Virus record (IMG/VR): IMGVR_UViG_3300040801_004532
Coordinates: 184,137-248,136 of that record
DNA from: a virus
Length of the DNA stretch: 64,000 nt
Direction: 5' to 3' (one strand)
Under the pieces are notes generated by a model. The model had not been told where the DNA came from. It worked only from the letters and a program-made list of their open reading frames with translations, and did no database searches. Of the stretch, positions 16,867-25,343 are shown one piece after another (the first letter of the stretch is position 1; each line of letters starts with the position of its first letter). The translations under genes were made by a program, and so were the position numbers.

Positions 16867-17567
16867 TAAATGTTGGGATTTCTTATAGATTTTTTGATAA
16901 TTACCCAGAGTTTCCTATCCCGAAAGATATCCAATTATCATATAAACTATATGAGGATTATATTAAAAATCGAGAAATCATCCTACATTCCATAGAAAAA
17001 AATAATATAAACTTACTAGCATCACACCTGCCCCTTGATACATTAAAAACAGAGTTTGAGAAAATCGGTGAGATGATCCAACAAATTGCCCTTTCGACAG
17101 GATGCTCAAAATTTGTTATTCACCCCAATAGGAATATTGAAAAATTCCTTGACTTTTTTATAAGATGTGTCCCAGCTCCAATCACATTATGCATTGAAAC
17201 ATTCGGATGGAAAAGCAGGAAGGTGTTCAGAACTCCGCTAGATATTATATGGGCTATCGAACAGTTTGGCAACGGAAGAATGTCAATGGTGATTGACACT
17301 TCACATATTGAAAGTCTTTGGTTTGACTACAAAATAATGCCATCGCTTCTTAGATATACCTCATTGATCCATCTATCAAATAGGGCAAAAGGACTGGGAC
17401 AACATCTTCCGTTTAATCATGGGGAAGGGAATTTAAATTTAGTTTCTTTTATAAAGGATCTTAAACATAGATATAATTGGTCAGGTGATATTATTTTGGA
17501 ATATATGCCAGAATATAGACACAAACTATTAAAGAACGAACAGTATATAAAGGAATTATTAAAATAA
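16863..17567 (+). CDS. Xylose isomerase/AP endonuclease-type TIM-barrel protein
   Basis: 234 residues. Strand and metal-site features of the AP_endonuc_2 sugar-isomerase fold are visible: an N-terminal strand VGISYRF, LLASHLPL, KFVIHPNRN, TLCIETFG (a Glu ligand), MVIDTSHIES (Asp/His), LIHLSNRA, HLPFNHGEGNL and a final DIILEYMPEY (Glu). Members include endonuclease IV and sugar isomerases/epimerases; the gene is shorter than both. It overlaps the FolE2 stop by four bases, which suggests a linked metabolic role, perhaps on a sugar or nucleotide, but the substrate cannot be read from sequence. Confidence 0.65.
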   Translation: MINVGISYRFFDNYPEFPIPKDIQLSYKLYEDYIKNREIILHSIEKNNINLLASHLPLDTLKTEFEKIGEMIQQIALSTGCSKFVIHPNRNIEKFLDFFIRCVPAPITLCIETFGWKSRKVFRTPLDIIWAIEQFGNGRMSMVIDTSHIESLWFDYKIMPSLLRYTSLIHLSNRAKGLGQHLPFNHGEGNLNLVSFIKDLKHRYNWSGDIILEYMPEYRHKLLKNEQYIKELLK

Positions 17568-17585
17568 ATCTTGAAAGGATTGTAA

Positions 17586-17939
17586 ATGAATCAAAAGAAG
17601 CTATTTGATTTATATTTAAAAGAACGAGAGTATCAACGATGTTGTTTTGGGGAATATTATGATGTAAAATCTTTCAATCTTGCAAGTTTTTTAAATTTTA
17701 TTGATACGTATCTAAAGAAATGCCAAACGGCATATTCAGAAAAATGGGATACAGAGACGCCACCATGGTTGATAAATTGCAAAGAGATGCTCCAGGATGG
17801 GTCTGCACCAATTCAAGCATATGAAGACCTAATAAAAGTTTTTGCTCTAGCGGGTGCCGCCCTAGAAACATTTTCAGACATTGATATTGATGAGTGGCGA
17901 CGAAACCCTGAAAATGATATTAGACGATGGCGAGAATAA
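17586..17939 (+). CDS. Conserved phage-type small helical protein, possibly nucleotide-related
   Basis: 117 residues. The sequence REYQRCCFGEYYDVKSFNL, then LASFLNFIDTYLKKCQTAYS, PPWLINC and KVFALAGAALETFSDIDID, resembles a family I remember from many large phages in which a four-helix arrangement with conserved E/D residues recalls MazG-like or dNTP pyrophosphohydrolase-type folds. I cannot place it with confidence. It follows an AAAGGA site and lies 18 bases after the TIM-barrel gene. Alternative: a structural accessory protein. Confidence 0.55.
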   Translation: MNQKKLFDLYLKEREYQRCCFGEYYDVKSFNLASFLNFIDTYLKKCQTAYSEKWDTETPPWLINCKEMLQDGSAPIQAYEDLIKVFALAGAALETFSDIDIDEWRRNPENDIRRWRE

Positions 17940-17963
17940 AACATGGAAGGAGAACTTTTTAAC

Positions 17964-18692
17964 ATGAACGAAAACCTATCGAAAATGGTCAAAGAAGGTG
18001 GACCACAGGAGGAGGAGCATTTTGACTTTCCTGAAGACATGAACGAGGAAAATCCAACTGAAAATCAAGAACAACAGGCGCCTGATATTACAGCCTCATC
18101 TATTGAGATTACATCATTATCTGACTGGTTTGATGATAATGTAGAAAATTTTCCAAATATCACAAAACCAACAATTACAGTTCGTGGGGTTGATCCAAAC
18201 GAACAACTCATTATTACAATCCCGGATGGGGAAGACCAAGAAAAAAGAAAGTTGCTTGTTTTTGATGACGCAAACATTCTGCCGGTTTTAAATATTCCGG
18301 CGATAGATATGCGTGTTTATAACAATGGATTTAGAATTGTTTACAATCTTGGAAATGGGATTTTCATTAAAAGCTATGGAATAAGAACAGGGTTGATTTC
18401 AGTATTTTGTCATGATGTTGACGACCTTTTGATTCCATATGCTATTGTTAAATCAAAGAAAAAGGATTCTGAAATTCAGATACAAACTCGTGATATTTCT
18501 GAAGTCACACAAAAAATTGCAGAACCACTTGATTATGAAGCATTGCAAATCAGGTACAAACAGAGTTCAAAAGCAGAGGGACTTCAAACAAATTTGGATG
18601 CAATCAAATGGTTGCTTGAACGGCAAGGGTCAATTGAAGACATTAATCATCACCTCCAGATAGATAATGTTATAATTGATACCTTAGCCTAA
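17964..18692 (+). CDS. Hypothetical protein with acidic N-terminus
   Basis: 242 residues from ATG 17964. An ATG at 17943 is also in frame but lacks a Shine-Dalgarno site, while AAGGAG (17947-17952) lies eleven bases before 17964. The first 60 residues are highly acidic and probably disordered. Residues about 70-160 look like a compact beta-rich domain (TITVRGVDPNEQLIITIPDG, LPVLNIPAID, GFRIVYNLGNGIFIKS). The C-terminal part is helical (ISEVTQKIAEPLDYEALQI, then KWLLERQGSIEDIN). No family is recognised. It is followed by a structured intergenic region. Confidence 0.6.
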   Translation: MNENLSKMVKEGGPQEEEHFDFPEDMNEENPTENQEQQAPDITASSIEITSLSDWFDDNVENFPNITKPTITVRGVDPNEQLIITIPDGEDQEKRKLLVFDDANILPVLNIPAIDMRVYNNGFRIVYNLGNGIFIKSYGIRTGLISVFCHDVDDLLIPYAIVKSKKKDSEIQIQTRDISEVTQKIAEPLDYEALQIRYKQSSKAEGLQTNLDAIKWLLERQGSIEDINHHLQIDNVIIDTLA

Positions 18693-18698
18693 GGGAGT

Positions 18699-18770
18699 TT
18701 GGCAGTGGTGAACAGAGGCTTTGGAGCTTGGCGGCTTATGCATCGTAGTAGCCACTGCCAATTTCTTTTA
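18699..18770 (+). ncRNA. Structured intergenic RNA element, large-loop hairpin
   Basis: TTGGCAGTGG (18699-18708) pairs perfectly with CCACTGCCAA (18752-18761), enclosing 43 bases that can fold further, and is followed by a T-rich stretch (TTTCTTTTA). This could be a terminator after the gene ending at 18692, a small RNA, or a translation-control leader for the next gene, whose ATG (18773) lies only eleven bases after the stem and has no Shine-Dalgarno site. It resembles in layout, not sequence, the element at 46729-46824 (TTGG...CCAA plus T-run). Confidence 0.4.
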
Positions 18771-18772
18771 TA

Positions 18773-19504
18773 ATGAAACTTAATAATCATTTAAGATTAA
18801 TTCTAAGCGATGTTTATGTATATGATATTGAGGCATGCCATTATACCATCTTAAAAAATATGGGGTTCGATCTTTCTAATATCGATCCATCTGATAAATT
18901 AGGAAGAAATATTGAGATCGGAAAGATGATGCGAGATAATCCGAGAATTACTTCATTGCTAAGGACAACAACAAACTCATTGATAGATGATTATATCAAT
19001 GAAAATAACATAAAAGAAAATGAAATAGTCATAAGACAATACGATGGAATCCTTCTGACAAAAAAATTACATACTACAAATATAGGACATATACCATTAG
19101 ATTTAAGAAAGACATTTGATACTTTTATTTCATCAATAAACCGAGATATGTATATTGCGTTGGATAATAAAAATAATGTAACCGCAAAAGGTATCTCTCA
19201 TTTATATGATGAAATGAAAGAGATATATAAAAAAATATGTAAGGTAGTTGAAATGAACAAAAGTTCAAGATTCAAACATTTACAAAGGATAAAGGATGAC
19301 TTCTTTACTGTAGATAACCCAAATCTTTTTGGGATCCCAATTAAGGATAAAAAATTCAACGTATTCTTAATTGGTTATGGCGAGCTTGAAATCTCCAAGT
19401 CCACTTTAAAAATTATGGACTGTGATGATATTGACAGAAACCAATACTTTAAACATTATATTGAACCTTTTACAAAATCAATCGTCTTTGAAAGTGTGAG
19501 GTGA
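18773..19504 (+). CDS. Hypothetical protein with weak polymerase-palm-like motifs
   Basis: 243 residues, not assigned. The order VYDIEACHYTILKN, then LRTTTNSLID, IVIRQYDGILL and YIALDNKNNVTAKGI loosely recalls family B DNA polymerase elements: motif A (D..), the K...NS helix, an acidic motif C and the KxY/KG strand. If real, this would be a reduced palm-like domain of a polymerase relative; the key second aspartate of a DTD motif is absent, so activity is doubtful. No ribosome-binding site precedes the ATG. Its end overlaps the next gene's GTG/GGTGA region. Confidence 0.5.
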   Translation: MKLNNHLRLILSDVYVYDIEACHYTILKNMGFDLSNIDPSDKLGRNIEIGKMMRDNPRITSLLRTTTNSLIDDYINENNIKENEIVIRQYDGILLTKKLHTTNIGHIPLDLRKTFDTFISSINRDMYIALDNKNNVTAKGISHLYDEMKEIYKKICKVVEMNKSSRFKHLQRIKDDFFTVDNPNLFGIPIKDKKFNVFLIGYGELEISKSTLKIMDCDDIDRNQYFKHYIEPFTKSIVFESVR

Positions 19505-19506
19505 CA

Positions 19507-20121
19507 ATGCTTGTATTAAATGTAGCCGCTGGAAAATTTGACCCACTTCCCGTAAAGTCAGAAGAAGATTCAATGATGCCCAAGTTTATATTGAATGTTG
19601 ATAAAGCATATTATTCACAAGAACTACCACATGTAATTGAACATAGGGCAAGTTCGTGGGAAAAAGATCCAGATCGGATAACTAGAAGAGAATATCTAAA
19701 TCGAGATGTAAATGACTTCATGGAGAGAACTCAACTCAAATTTGATCGTGTTTGTATCTATAGATACCTTGAGCATGTATCATTCACAGATGTCTTATAT
19801 TTTATTTACCTGGTTTCAACCGTTACAAAAAAGGGGGCGTTGGTTGACGTAATCGTCCCTAACTATACAATTTTGGCAGAAATGTTATTAAACGAAGATT
19901 ATTATAGAGAAAATTCAGATTTTGATTTTGAAGCTCACAATATCCTTTTAACTACCGAGCTTCTCAATGAACCATCTTGCCCCCATGCATCTATTTGGAC
20001 AGAATCAAGAGCTCGTTATTTTTGGACTTTAGAAAAAAGGTTCAAAATTGTTGATATTAATAGAGGCTTTAAATTTGATGGGCGAGATATCTATTTAAGG
20101 TTTGTTGTAGAAAGGATTTAA
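19507..20121 (+). CDS. Probable SAM-dependent methyltransferase-like protein
   Basis: 204 residues from ATG 19507; GTG 19501 is an alternative in frame but overlaps the GAGGTGA ribosome-binding site. The N-terminus VLNVAAGKFDPL fits the strand-loop of a Rossmann methyltransferase motif I. FDRVCIYRYLEHVSF, then TKKGALVDVIVPNY, matches the 'fD.i...r.lEHv ... LKkgG.l.iivPn' pattern of class I methyltransferases acting after motif IV. The C-terminal segment (FWTLEKRFKIVDI) resembles the last strands. The substrate is unknown. It overlaps the preceding gene's end and is followed by a GTG-started gene. Confidence 0.55.
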   Translation: MLVLNVAAGKFDPLPVKSEEDSMMPKFILNVDKAYYSQELPHVIEHRASSWEKDPDRITRREYLNRDVNDFMERTQLKFDRVCIYRYLEHVSFTDVLYFIYLVSTVTKKGALVDVIVPNYTILAEMLLNEDYYRENSDFDFEAHNILLTTELLNEPSCPHASIWTESRARYFWTLEKRFKIVDINRGFKFDGRDIYLRFVVERI

Positions 20122-20124
20122 TAA

Positions 20125-20451
20125 GTGGCACCAAAAAAATTCGATGGTTATGATATACATGTATTACGGAATCCCTGTGTATATTCAGAAAGAAAAAACC
20201 CCACTGAAATCATCAGGTGTAATATAGCATTTGGTATGATGAATGATAATAAACTACGTGTCATAAAAAATAGGTTTTCTGGTATAGTCGGTGCTATAGA
20301 TCTCAATCAAACAATTGAATTATTTGCCGGCCTTATAGCAACAATAAAATTTGATGGTAGGATGGACCTATTTCATGAAGGAATGAGAAAACAACTAATA
20401 GAGAATATAACCTCGATAGTAAACGCGGAAAACTTTGAGAAGGGTGAGTAA
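20125..20451 (+). CDS. Hypothetical protein, GTG start
   Basis: 108 residues, not recognised. The start is GTG at 20125, seven bases after AAAGGA. The sequence has a basic start (MAPKKFDGYDIHVLRNPCV), a central strand-rich part (IIRCNIAFGMMNDNKLRVIKN) and a C-terminal helix (MRKQLIENITSIVN). The stop lies directly before the ATG of the next gene, whose GGGTGAG site is inside this gene's end, so translation is coupled. Confidence 0.55.
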   Translation: MAPKKFDGYDIHVLRNPCVYSERKNPTEIIRCNIAFGMMNDNKLRVIKNRFSGIVGAIDLNQTIELFAGLIATIKFDGRMDLFHEGMRKQLIENITSIVNAENFEKGE

Positions 20452-21393
20452 ATGTCAAGAGAAACATTCGATCAACGAGCAGTAGCAATGGGATTAACCC
20501 CAGTTGCTTATAAAGGACTTTATTCATATTCAGATAGATTCGGAGAAATCATCTATAGGAATTTTTCAACAATGGTAAGTGCAGGCGCTGGTCTTTCAGA
20601 CGAGGTTCATCCAACGGATGGTTTTATTTCAAATCTTATGGGTGTATTCACAAAAGGACCAGAGGATGTTGATTATAAATATTGTGGATATGTATCCTCA
20701 ATTTATCAATTCATTGGAAATGAAACCTTAAACGAAAATGTAAGAGAAGCAATCAATTCTGTAGGGGTTCCTGTTCTAGAAGAGAACCCGATCCTATGGC
20801 GAGATTTAACCAACATGAGGAACGAGATTATTATCAGAAGTAATAAATCAATTCCAAATGTTGGGGATGTCCTTCCTGTTATTATCGTTAACAATAGTTA
20901 TGATGGGACAAAGGCAGCAAGCTTATCTTTTGGAATCGCGTTGGACGGTCCCGGAAATAGCAAAACAATTTTCGGATTCAATCTTGGAGAATTAAAGCAG
21001 GTCCATATAGCAGGATCAAATACACGTCTTTCATCAGCGGTCTCCGGTTATATGCAAGTTTTTTCACAGGATATCCATTCGATGATTTCTGACTCCTTTT
21101 CAAGCCAATTATCGGAAGATGATATGTTAGCATCGTTGGACGTTGTTGAAGAAATTGGTGGCAAAAGAAGAAGAGAAAGAATTTCTTCACTCCTTGCTGA
21201 AATAAATACCCCTCAGTATGAAGATCAACCACAGTCGTTACCTTCTGCATGGCAAATCTTTTTGGCAATTGCAAGGTATAGCAGCTTAGAACCAAATTTA
21301 AATGTCAGGCGGATGCTAGAAAATGCTGCAGAAAGTGTTTTAGTTATTCCTGAAAGGATGTACGGAGTTCTATCTCGGCTCCATTCATCATAG
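20452..21393 (+). CDS. Hypothetical protein, possibly DUF932-like
   Basis: 313 residues. A segment VLPVIIVNNSYDGTKAASLS, then FGIAL and a later helix (IHSMISDSFSSQLSEDDML) faintly recall DUF932 phage/plasmid proteins ('i.i.NsyDGs.a....g..r.vC'), but the cysteine of that family is missing. The rest is mixed alpha/beta. It is the last gene before a strong terminator and so ends the long operon that begins upstream. Position just before the tail genes could also mean a structural role; neither is shown. Confidence 0.45.
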   Translation: MSRETFDQRAVAMGLTPVAYKGLYSYSDRFGEIIYRNFSTMVSAGAGLSDEVHPTDGFISNLMGVFTKGPEDVDYKYCGYVSSIYQFIGNETLNENVREAINSVGVPVLEENPILWRDLTNMRNEIIIRSNKSIPNVGDVLPVIIVNNSYDGTKAASLSFGIALDGPGNSKTIFGFNLGELKQVHIAGSNTRLSSAVSGYMQVFSQDIHSMISDSFSSQLSEDDMLASLDVVEEIGGKRRRERISSLLAEINTPQYEDQPQSLPSAWQIFLAIARYSSLEPNLNVRRMLENAAESVLVIPERMYGVLSRLHSS

Positions 21394-21424
21394 CCCACAC
21401 CAAAGCATGGGCTCCTCCACAACA

Positions 21425-21461
21425 GAGAGGGGGGTTTGGAACCCCCCCTCTCATTTTTTTT
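21425..21461 (+). terminator. Strong intrinsic terminator
   Basis: GAGAGGGGGG (21425-21434) pairs with CCCCCCTCTC (ending 21452) around a short TTTGGAA loop and is followed by A and an eight-T run (21454-21461). A smaller AGCCCA/TGGGCT hairpin lies just upstream (about 21394-21415). This ends the long plus-strand operon and separates it from the tail-gene block. Confidence 0.9.
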
Positions 21462-21480
21462 GGAACAAAAAATAAAAGGA
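21455..21480 (+). promoter_or_regulatory. TTGGAACAAAAAATAAAA element, possible promoter variant
   Basis: Right after the terminator stem comes TTTGGAACAAAAAATAAAAGG, one base different in its core from the TTAGAACA element found before five minus-strand transcripts. It precedes the first gene of the tail block. Because the T-run belongs to the terminator, this may be chance; a related TTAAGAACAAACAATAAAGG stretch (22761-22780) precedes the terminase gene. Confidence 0.3.
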
Positions 21481-21493
21481 GTGGATAAATAGA

Positions 21494-22747
21494 ATGGCTC
21501 AAGATAAAAGCAGATATTGGACTCCATCAAGAACGTACGAATTTGCATTGAAAATTGGTAAGAAAGATATTACTCCTGATTTATATAAATTGACAATATT
21601 AACATCAATAGACGTCCCTTATCAGACGTTTGTACTTGAGTTATTTTTGGACCCGGCTGATTTTTTGTTAGAAGAAATTTATGGGCAAACTCCGCTAAAG
21701 CTATCAAGTAAATTATTTGCAACTTCAGAGCGAACACCTCTTGAGCAAATAGATTTTGACCTGATGTTTTTAACTGAAGATATACCAATTGAAACACAAA
21801 TGCAAAGTTCTCAAGAAGGTATACATGGAGAGCAAAAAGATCGAATACCAATTACAATAACCGCTGTTGCTAGAAAACCATATATAACAATGAATACATT
21901 TGTCAATGGAGTTTTTAATGGAAGCACAATCAATTCAGCGATTTCACAGTTAGTTTCTAATACTAATGCTTCATTAAAATATGATACAAACGGTCGAAAT
22001 TCATTGAAGATTGATCAAATATTAGTTCCGCCTGCAACTCTATATAAAAACCTGATGTATCTTAATAGAACATTTGGAATTTTTGATGGCGTTCCAGCTT
22101 TCTTTTGTCTATATGATGATACAATATATATCAAAAATCTAACAAGAAAAATGAAGGAATCCAACTTATTTACAATTTATCAATTAGCATTGGATGCTAA
22201 TAACGATGAAATTTACAAAAAAGCAAATGATGGGAAAACATTCTACACAGTTGATAAAGTCTTTACTGATTATAAGGGAAATGCTGCATTTGCTTCGATC
22301 GGACCAAGGATGCGTCACAGAGTAAAGCCAAGCGATAGATTATATTACGACATTGATATTTCTTTAGATGGGTTTACAAAAAATTATGGATTAATATCAA
22401 AACAAAATAGAATCTTTTATGATACTGAAGCTATTAATCCCGCAAAAAGAATTGCTTTTCATAAGGACCATACTGGCTATGAAACTAGTGAAACCTTTAT
22501 TCGTGGTAATCTATCTAAGAATATTGCTTCTCTTTCTGAAATGAATATCATATTGAAACAAAGTATAAAAATATTAAACTTGATGAACGTTGGAGAATCT
22601 GTTCAATTCAATAGTAAGAGCGATGAACCCTCTAGTTTAACAGGAAGATATATCCTTAAAGCTAGTGAACTTTCTTTTACAAAGGCAAAAGATTGGGAAT
22701 CATCTGCTGCATTGAAACTAATTAGAACAAACAGAACAGTAACTTAA
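21494..22747 (+). CDS. Tail/baseplate hub-like structural protein
   Basis: 417 residues. The arrangement of an N-terminal beta domain (YEFALKIGKKDITPDLYKLT), a central ITAVARKPYITMNTFVNG, and VPPATLYKNLMYLNRTFGIF followed by FFCLYDDTIYIKNL resembles T4 gp27/gpD-type baseplate hub proteins, in which a short-loop 'l.yln..fg.' segment is common in my recollection. The C-terminal part ends in strands (SSLTGRYILKASELSFTK). Position before terminase and tape measure in a structural block supports a virion role. Exact identity is not proven. Confidence 0.5.
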   Translation: MAQDKSRYWTPSRTYEFALKIGKKDITPDLYKLTILTSIDVPYQTFVLELFLDPADFLLEEIYGQTPLKLSSKLFATSERTPLEQIDFDLMFLTEDIPIETQMQSSQEGIHGEQKDRIPITITAVARKPYITMNTFVNGVFNGSTINSAISQLVSNTNASLKYDTNGRNSLKIDQILVPPATLYKNLMYLNRTFGIFDGVPAFFCLYDDTIYIKNLTRKMKESNLFTIYQLALDANNDEIYKKANDGKTFYTVDKVFTDYKGNAAFASIGPRMRHRVKPSDRLYYDIDISLDGFTKNYGLISKQNRIFYDTEAINPAKRIAFHKDHTGYETSETFIRGNLSKNIASLSEMNIILKQSIKILNLMNVGESVQFNSKSDEPSSLTGRYILKASELSFTKAKDWESSAALKLIRTNRTVT

Positions 22748-22788
22748 ACAAAGATATTTTTTAAGAACAAACAATAAAGGAATCCTTT

Positions 22789-24441
22789 ATGGCGACAAGA
22801 AAACCACAACAACTAAAACAATTAGCAAACAAATATGTTGCGGAGTTCTTGCGTTGCCGAGCCAACTTTGAATATTTTTGTCGAACGTATATTTTCTTAG
22901 AGTTGCCTGGAAAGGATGTTCTTTTCAATCCATATGGAAAACAAATTGAATTAGTTGATTTAATTGAAGAAAAGCGGCATGTATTAGTTCTCAAGAGTAG
23001 GCAGATTGGTATATCAACAGTCATTCAGGCTTATGCAGCTTGGTTAGCAGTGTTTTATAACAACGTTGTAATTGGTATTATTTCAAAGGATGGGGCCGAA
23101 GCAACCGACTTTGCAAGAGTTATTCGTGGAATGGTTGAAAAACTTCCGGAGTGGATGAAACCTCTTGGAGGTCTCCTTGGAAGAGGTTTCGCAAAAAGAA
23201 CTGAACGTTCTTTTATCTTGACAAATGGTAGTAAAGTATATGCTTCACCAGTTAATCCAAACGCACCTGATAAAACACTTCGTGGTAAGGCAATTACCTT
23301 TTTGGTAATCGACGAAGCAGCATTTGTTCATCATATAAGTTCTGCATGGACTTCTATGGTACCAGCCTTATCAACAAACCAAATGCAAGCAAGAAAAGCT
23401 TCAATACCATACGGAACAATTGTTCTTTCAACACCAAACAAAACTGTTGGTGTTGGCCAATGGTATTTTGAACGATATATGAAAGCTATTTCAAGTGACG
23501 ATATTTTTGCACCATTTGTTATTCACTGGAAAATGATTCCAGAATTAGCAGATGATCCAGACTGGTATCAAACACAATGCTCTCTATTTGATAATGATCC
23601 AAAACGAATTGCTCAGGAATTAGAACTTAAATTCCTACCAACTGAGGGATCGTTCTTTGAAGCTGATACTGTTGAGGCAATGCAGTCAGCATGTATAGAC
23701 CCATTTGAAAGAATCAAAATTTACAATGGGGAAATTTGGAAATTTGCAAATCCCATTCATGGAAGGTTTTATATGATAGGGGTTGATACTGCACCTGAGC
23801 ATGGAACAGATAAATCAGCAATTAGTGTATGGGATTATGAAACACTTGAGCAAGTTTGGGAATATCAAGGAAAGTGTAAGGTTCTTGATTTTGTTAAGGT
23901 AGTCAAAGTTGCAGCAACTGAATTTCCAGGTGTAATTGTTGTTGAATCAAACTCATATGGAAATCAGGTTGTTGAGCATCTAAATGCAAGTGAATTTTCC
24001 CATATGTTATATAAAGAAAAACGTGGCAAAAATACTTATGTTCCTGGTCTTTCAACTAACTCAAGAACAAGACCATTAATGATTGATGCTCTTTACTCAT
24101 ATATGACTGAATTTCCAGAGTCCGTTAAATCACAAAGATTAGCCTTAGAATTAACAGGATTGGTTTCAAAAGCTAGTGGGAAGGTTGAAGCTGACTCTGG
24201 TTGCACAGATGATATTGCATTATCTGCTGCGTGCTGTATGTTTGTAAGAAAATATGATCCTCCTCTTATGATTGATACACAGGCCTATACTGCTCTTTCT
24301 GGAGAAATGACTGATATTGTATCAATGAACTCTGATTCCCCAATGGTTGATTTTACAAACCAAGGAATTATGAAACACCTAAGAGATAAATATGATGAAA
24401 ATACTGGCTTTGTAGATACCTTATCATTTTTTAAGGAGTAA
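22789..24441 (+). CDS. terL: Terminase large subunit (TerL)
   Basis: 550 residues. The ATPase half has a Walker A-type KSRQIGIST (about 66-74) and a Walker B ITFLVIDEAAF (about 166-176), with a coupling STPNKT motif. The C-terminal nuclease half starts with MIGVDTAPEHGTDKSAIS (about 326-343), the RNase H-like aspartate of T4 gp17-type enzymes, and has VVESNSYGNQVVEHL and a late ADSGCTDDIALSAA. It packages DNA into the prohead through the portal. The start follows AAAGGAATCC and its stop overlaps the next ATG. No small subunit or portal is visible in the window. Confidence 0.93.
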   Translation: MATRKPQQLKQLANKYVAEFLRCRANFEYFCRTYIFLELPGKDVLFNPYGKQIELVDLIEEKRHVLVLKSRQIGISTVIQAYAAWLAVFYNNVVIGIISKDGAEATDFARVIRGMVEKLPEWMKPLGGLLGRGFAKRTERSFILTNGSKVYASPVNPNAPDKTLRGKAITFLVIDEAAFVHHISSAWTSMVPALSTNQMQARKASIPYGTIVLSTPNKTVGVGQWYFERYMKAISSDDIFAPFVIHWKMIPELADDPDWYQTQCSLFDNDPKRIAQELELKFLPTEGSFFEADTVEAMQSACIDPFERIKIYNGEIWKFANPIHGRFYMIGVDTAPEHGTDKSAISVWDYETLEQVWEYQGKCKVLDFVKVVKVAATEFPGVIVVESNSYGNQVVEHLNASEFSHMLYKEKRGKNTYVPGLSTNSRTRPLMIDALYSYMTEFPESVKSQRLALELTGLVSKASGKVEADSGCTDDIALSAACCMFVRKYDPPLMIDTQAYTALSGEMTDIVSMNSDSPMVDFTNQGIMKHLRDKYDENTGFVDTLSFFKE

Positions 24442-24449
24442 TGATTTAT

Positions 24450-25334
24450 ATGGATATTAACGAATTATTTTCGGTTCCTGTCGGATTAAAACCAGTAATC
24501 AATTTGGACGGAACTAAATTTTACTCATCCCCAAAATTAAAGGCAAGTTTTTCGTTAGCATTTAAAAAATCATCCAAGGGACGTTCGGTATCAAAAGAGG
24601 TTGCTGAGCTTGTTGATCGTGAAATAATTGTACCATGTTATAAAAGTAAAAATATATTTTCATTTATAAAAAAGAAATTAACTAAAGGTGATATAAACGA
24701 CTATATACTTGCTTTTTATAACGTGGACGAAAAACGAGTTGTTGTAATTATTGATAATAATGTATCAATTTTTGGAACTGCAGCAAACAATGAGTTAGTA
24801 TCTACCACAATGCATGAATGTATGCACTTATCAGCAGGAAAAAATCTAAGAGGATTTTTAAGATATTTTGAATCATATCTACAAAGATATTATATTGAGT
24901 TTTTATCTGATTACTTTAAATTAGAAAAGGTATCAAGCAATCAAATTGATGATTTTATCAAATATTTAATAAAATATGAAATGCGCGGACCAAGATATGC
25001 CAATAGAGATTTAGCTAACTATTTCAGATTTATTGAAGAAACATTTAAAGGATCTAGCAAATTAGAATCACAAGACTTCCAACTTAGACTCACAAATTAT
25101 ATAGTTGCTGCCAAGCTTTTTATTGTAAGCCCAAATTCTCTATTTAAAAACCATAGAAAATTTTCTATGGTTTTCACTTCTTTAAATAGAGCTTATTGGG
25201 AGGCATTTGGCGAAAAAAATAAATATACTACCCCTATACAAGAAATTATTACTCTCTCAGAAGTAGCTTGTGTATTATCTGAAATGAAACCAACTGAGCC
25301 TGTAATAAGAAAATTATTTAAAAATGCAAAATAG
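24450..25334 (+). CDS. HExxH metallopeptidase-like protein, next to terminase
   Basis: 294 residues from ATG 24450; ATG 24441 is in frame but is only two bases from AAGGAG, too close. The centre has TTMHECMHLSAGK (HExxH, zincin-type), followed by FESYLQRYYIEFLSDYF, which offers downstream glutamates or aspartates that could complete a gluzincin or similar site. Most of the rest is helical. A virion-maturation or prohead-protease role is possible given its place between terminase and tape measure, but no known phage protease family was recognised. Confidence 0.55.
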   Translation: MDINELFSVPVGLKPVINLDGTKFYSSPKLKASFSLAFKKSSKGRSVSKEVAELVDREIIVPCYKSKNIFSFIKKKLTKGDINDYILAFYNVDEKRVVVIIDNNVSIFGTAANNELVSTTMHECMHLSAGKNLRGFLRYFESYLQRYYIEFLSDYFKLEKVSSNQIDDFIKYLIKYEMRGPRYANRDLANYFRFIEETFKGSSKLESQDFQLRLTNYIVAAKLFIVSPNSLFKNHRKFSMVFTSLNRAYWEAFGEKNKYTTPIQEIITLSEVACVLSEMKPTEPVIRKLFKNAK

Positions 25335-25343
25335 AGGTAATAA

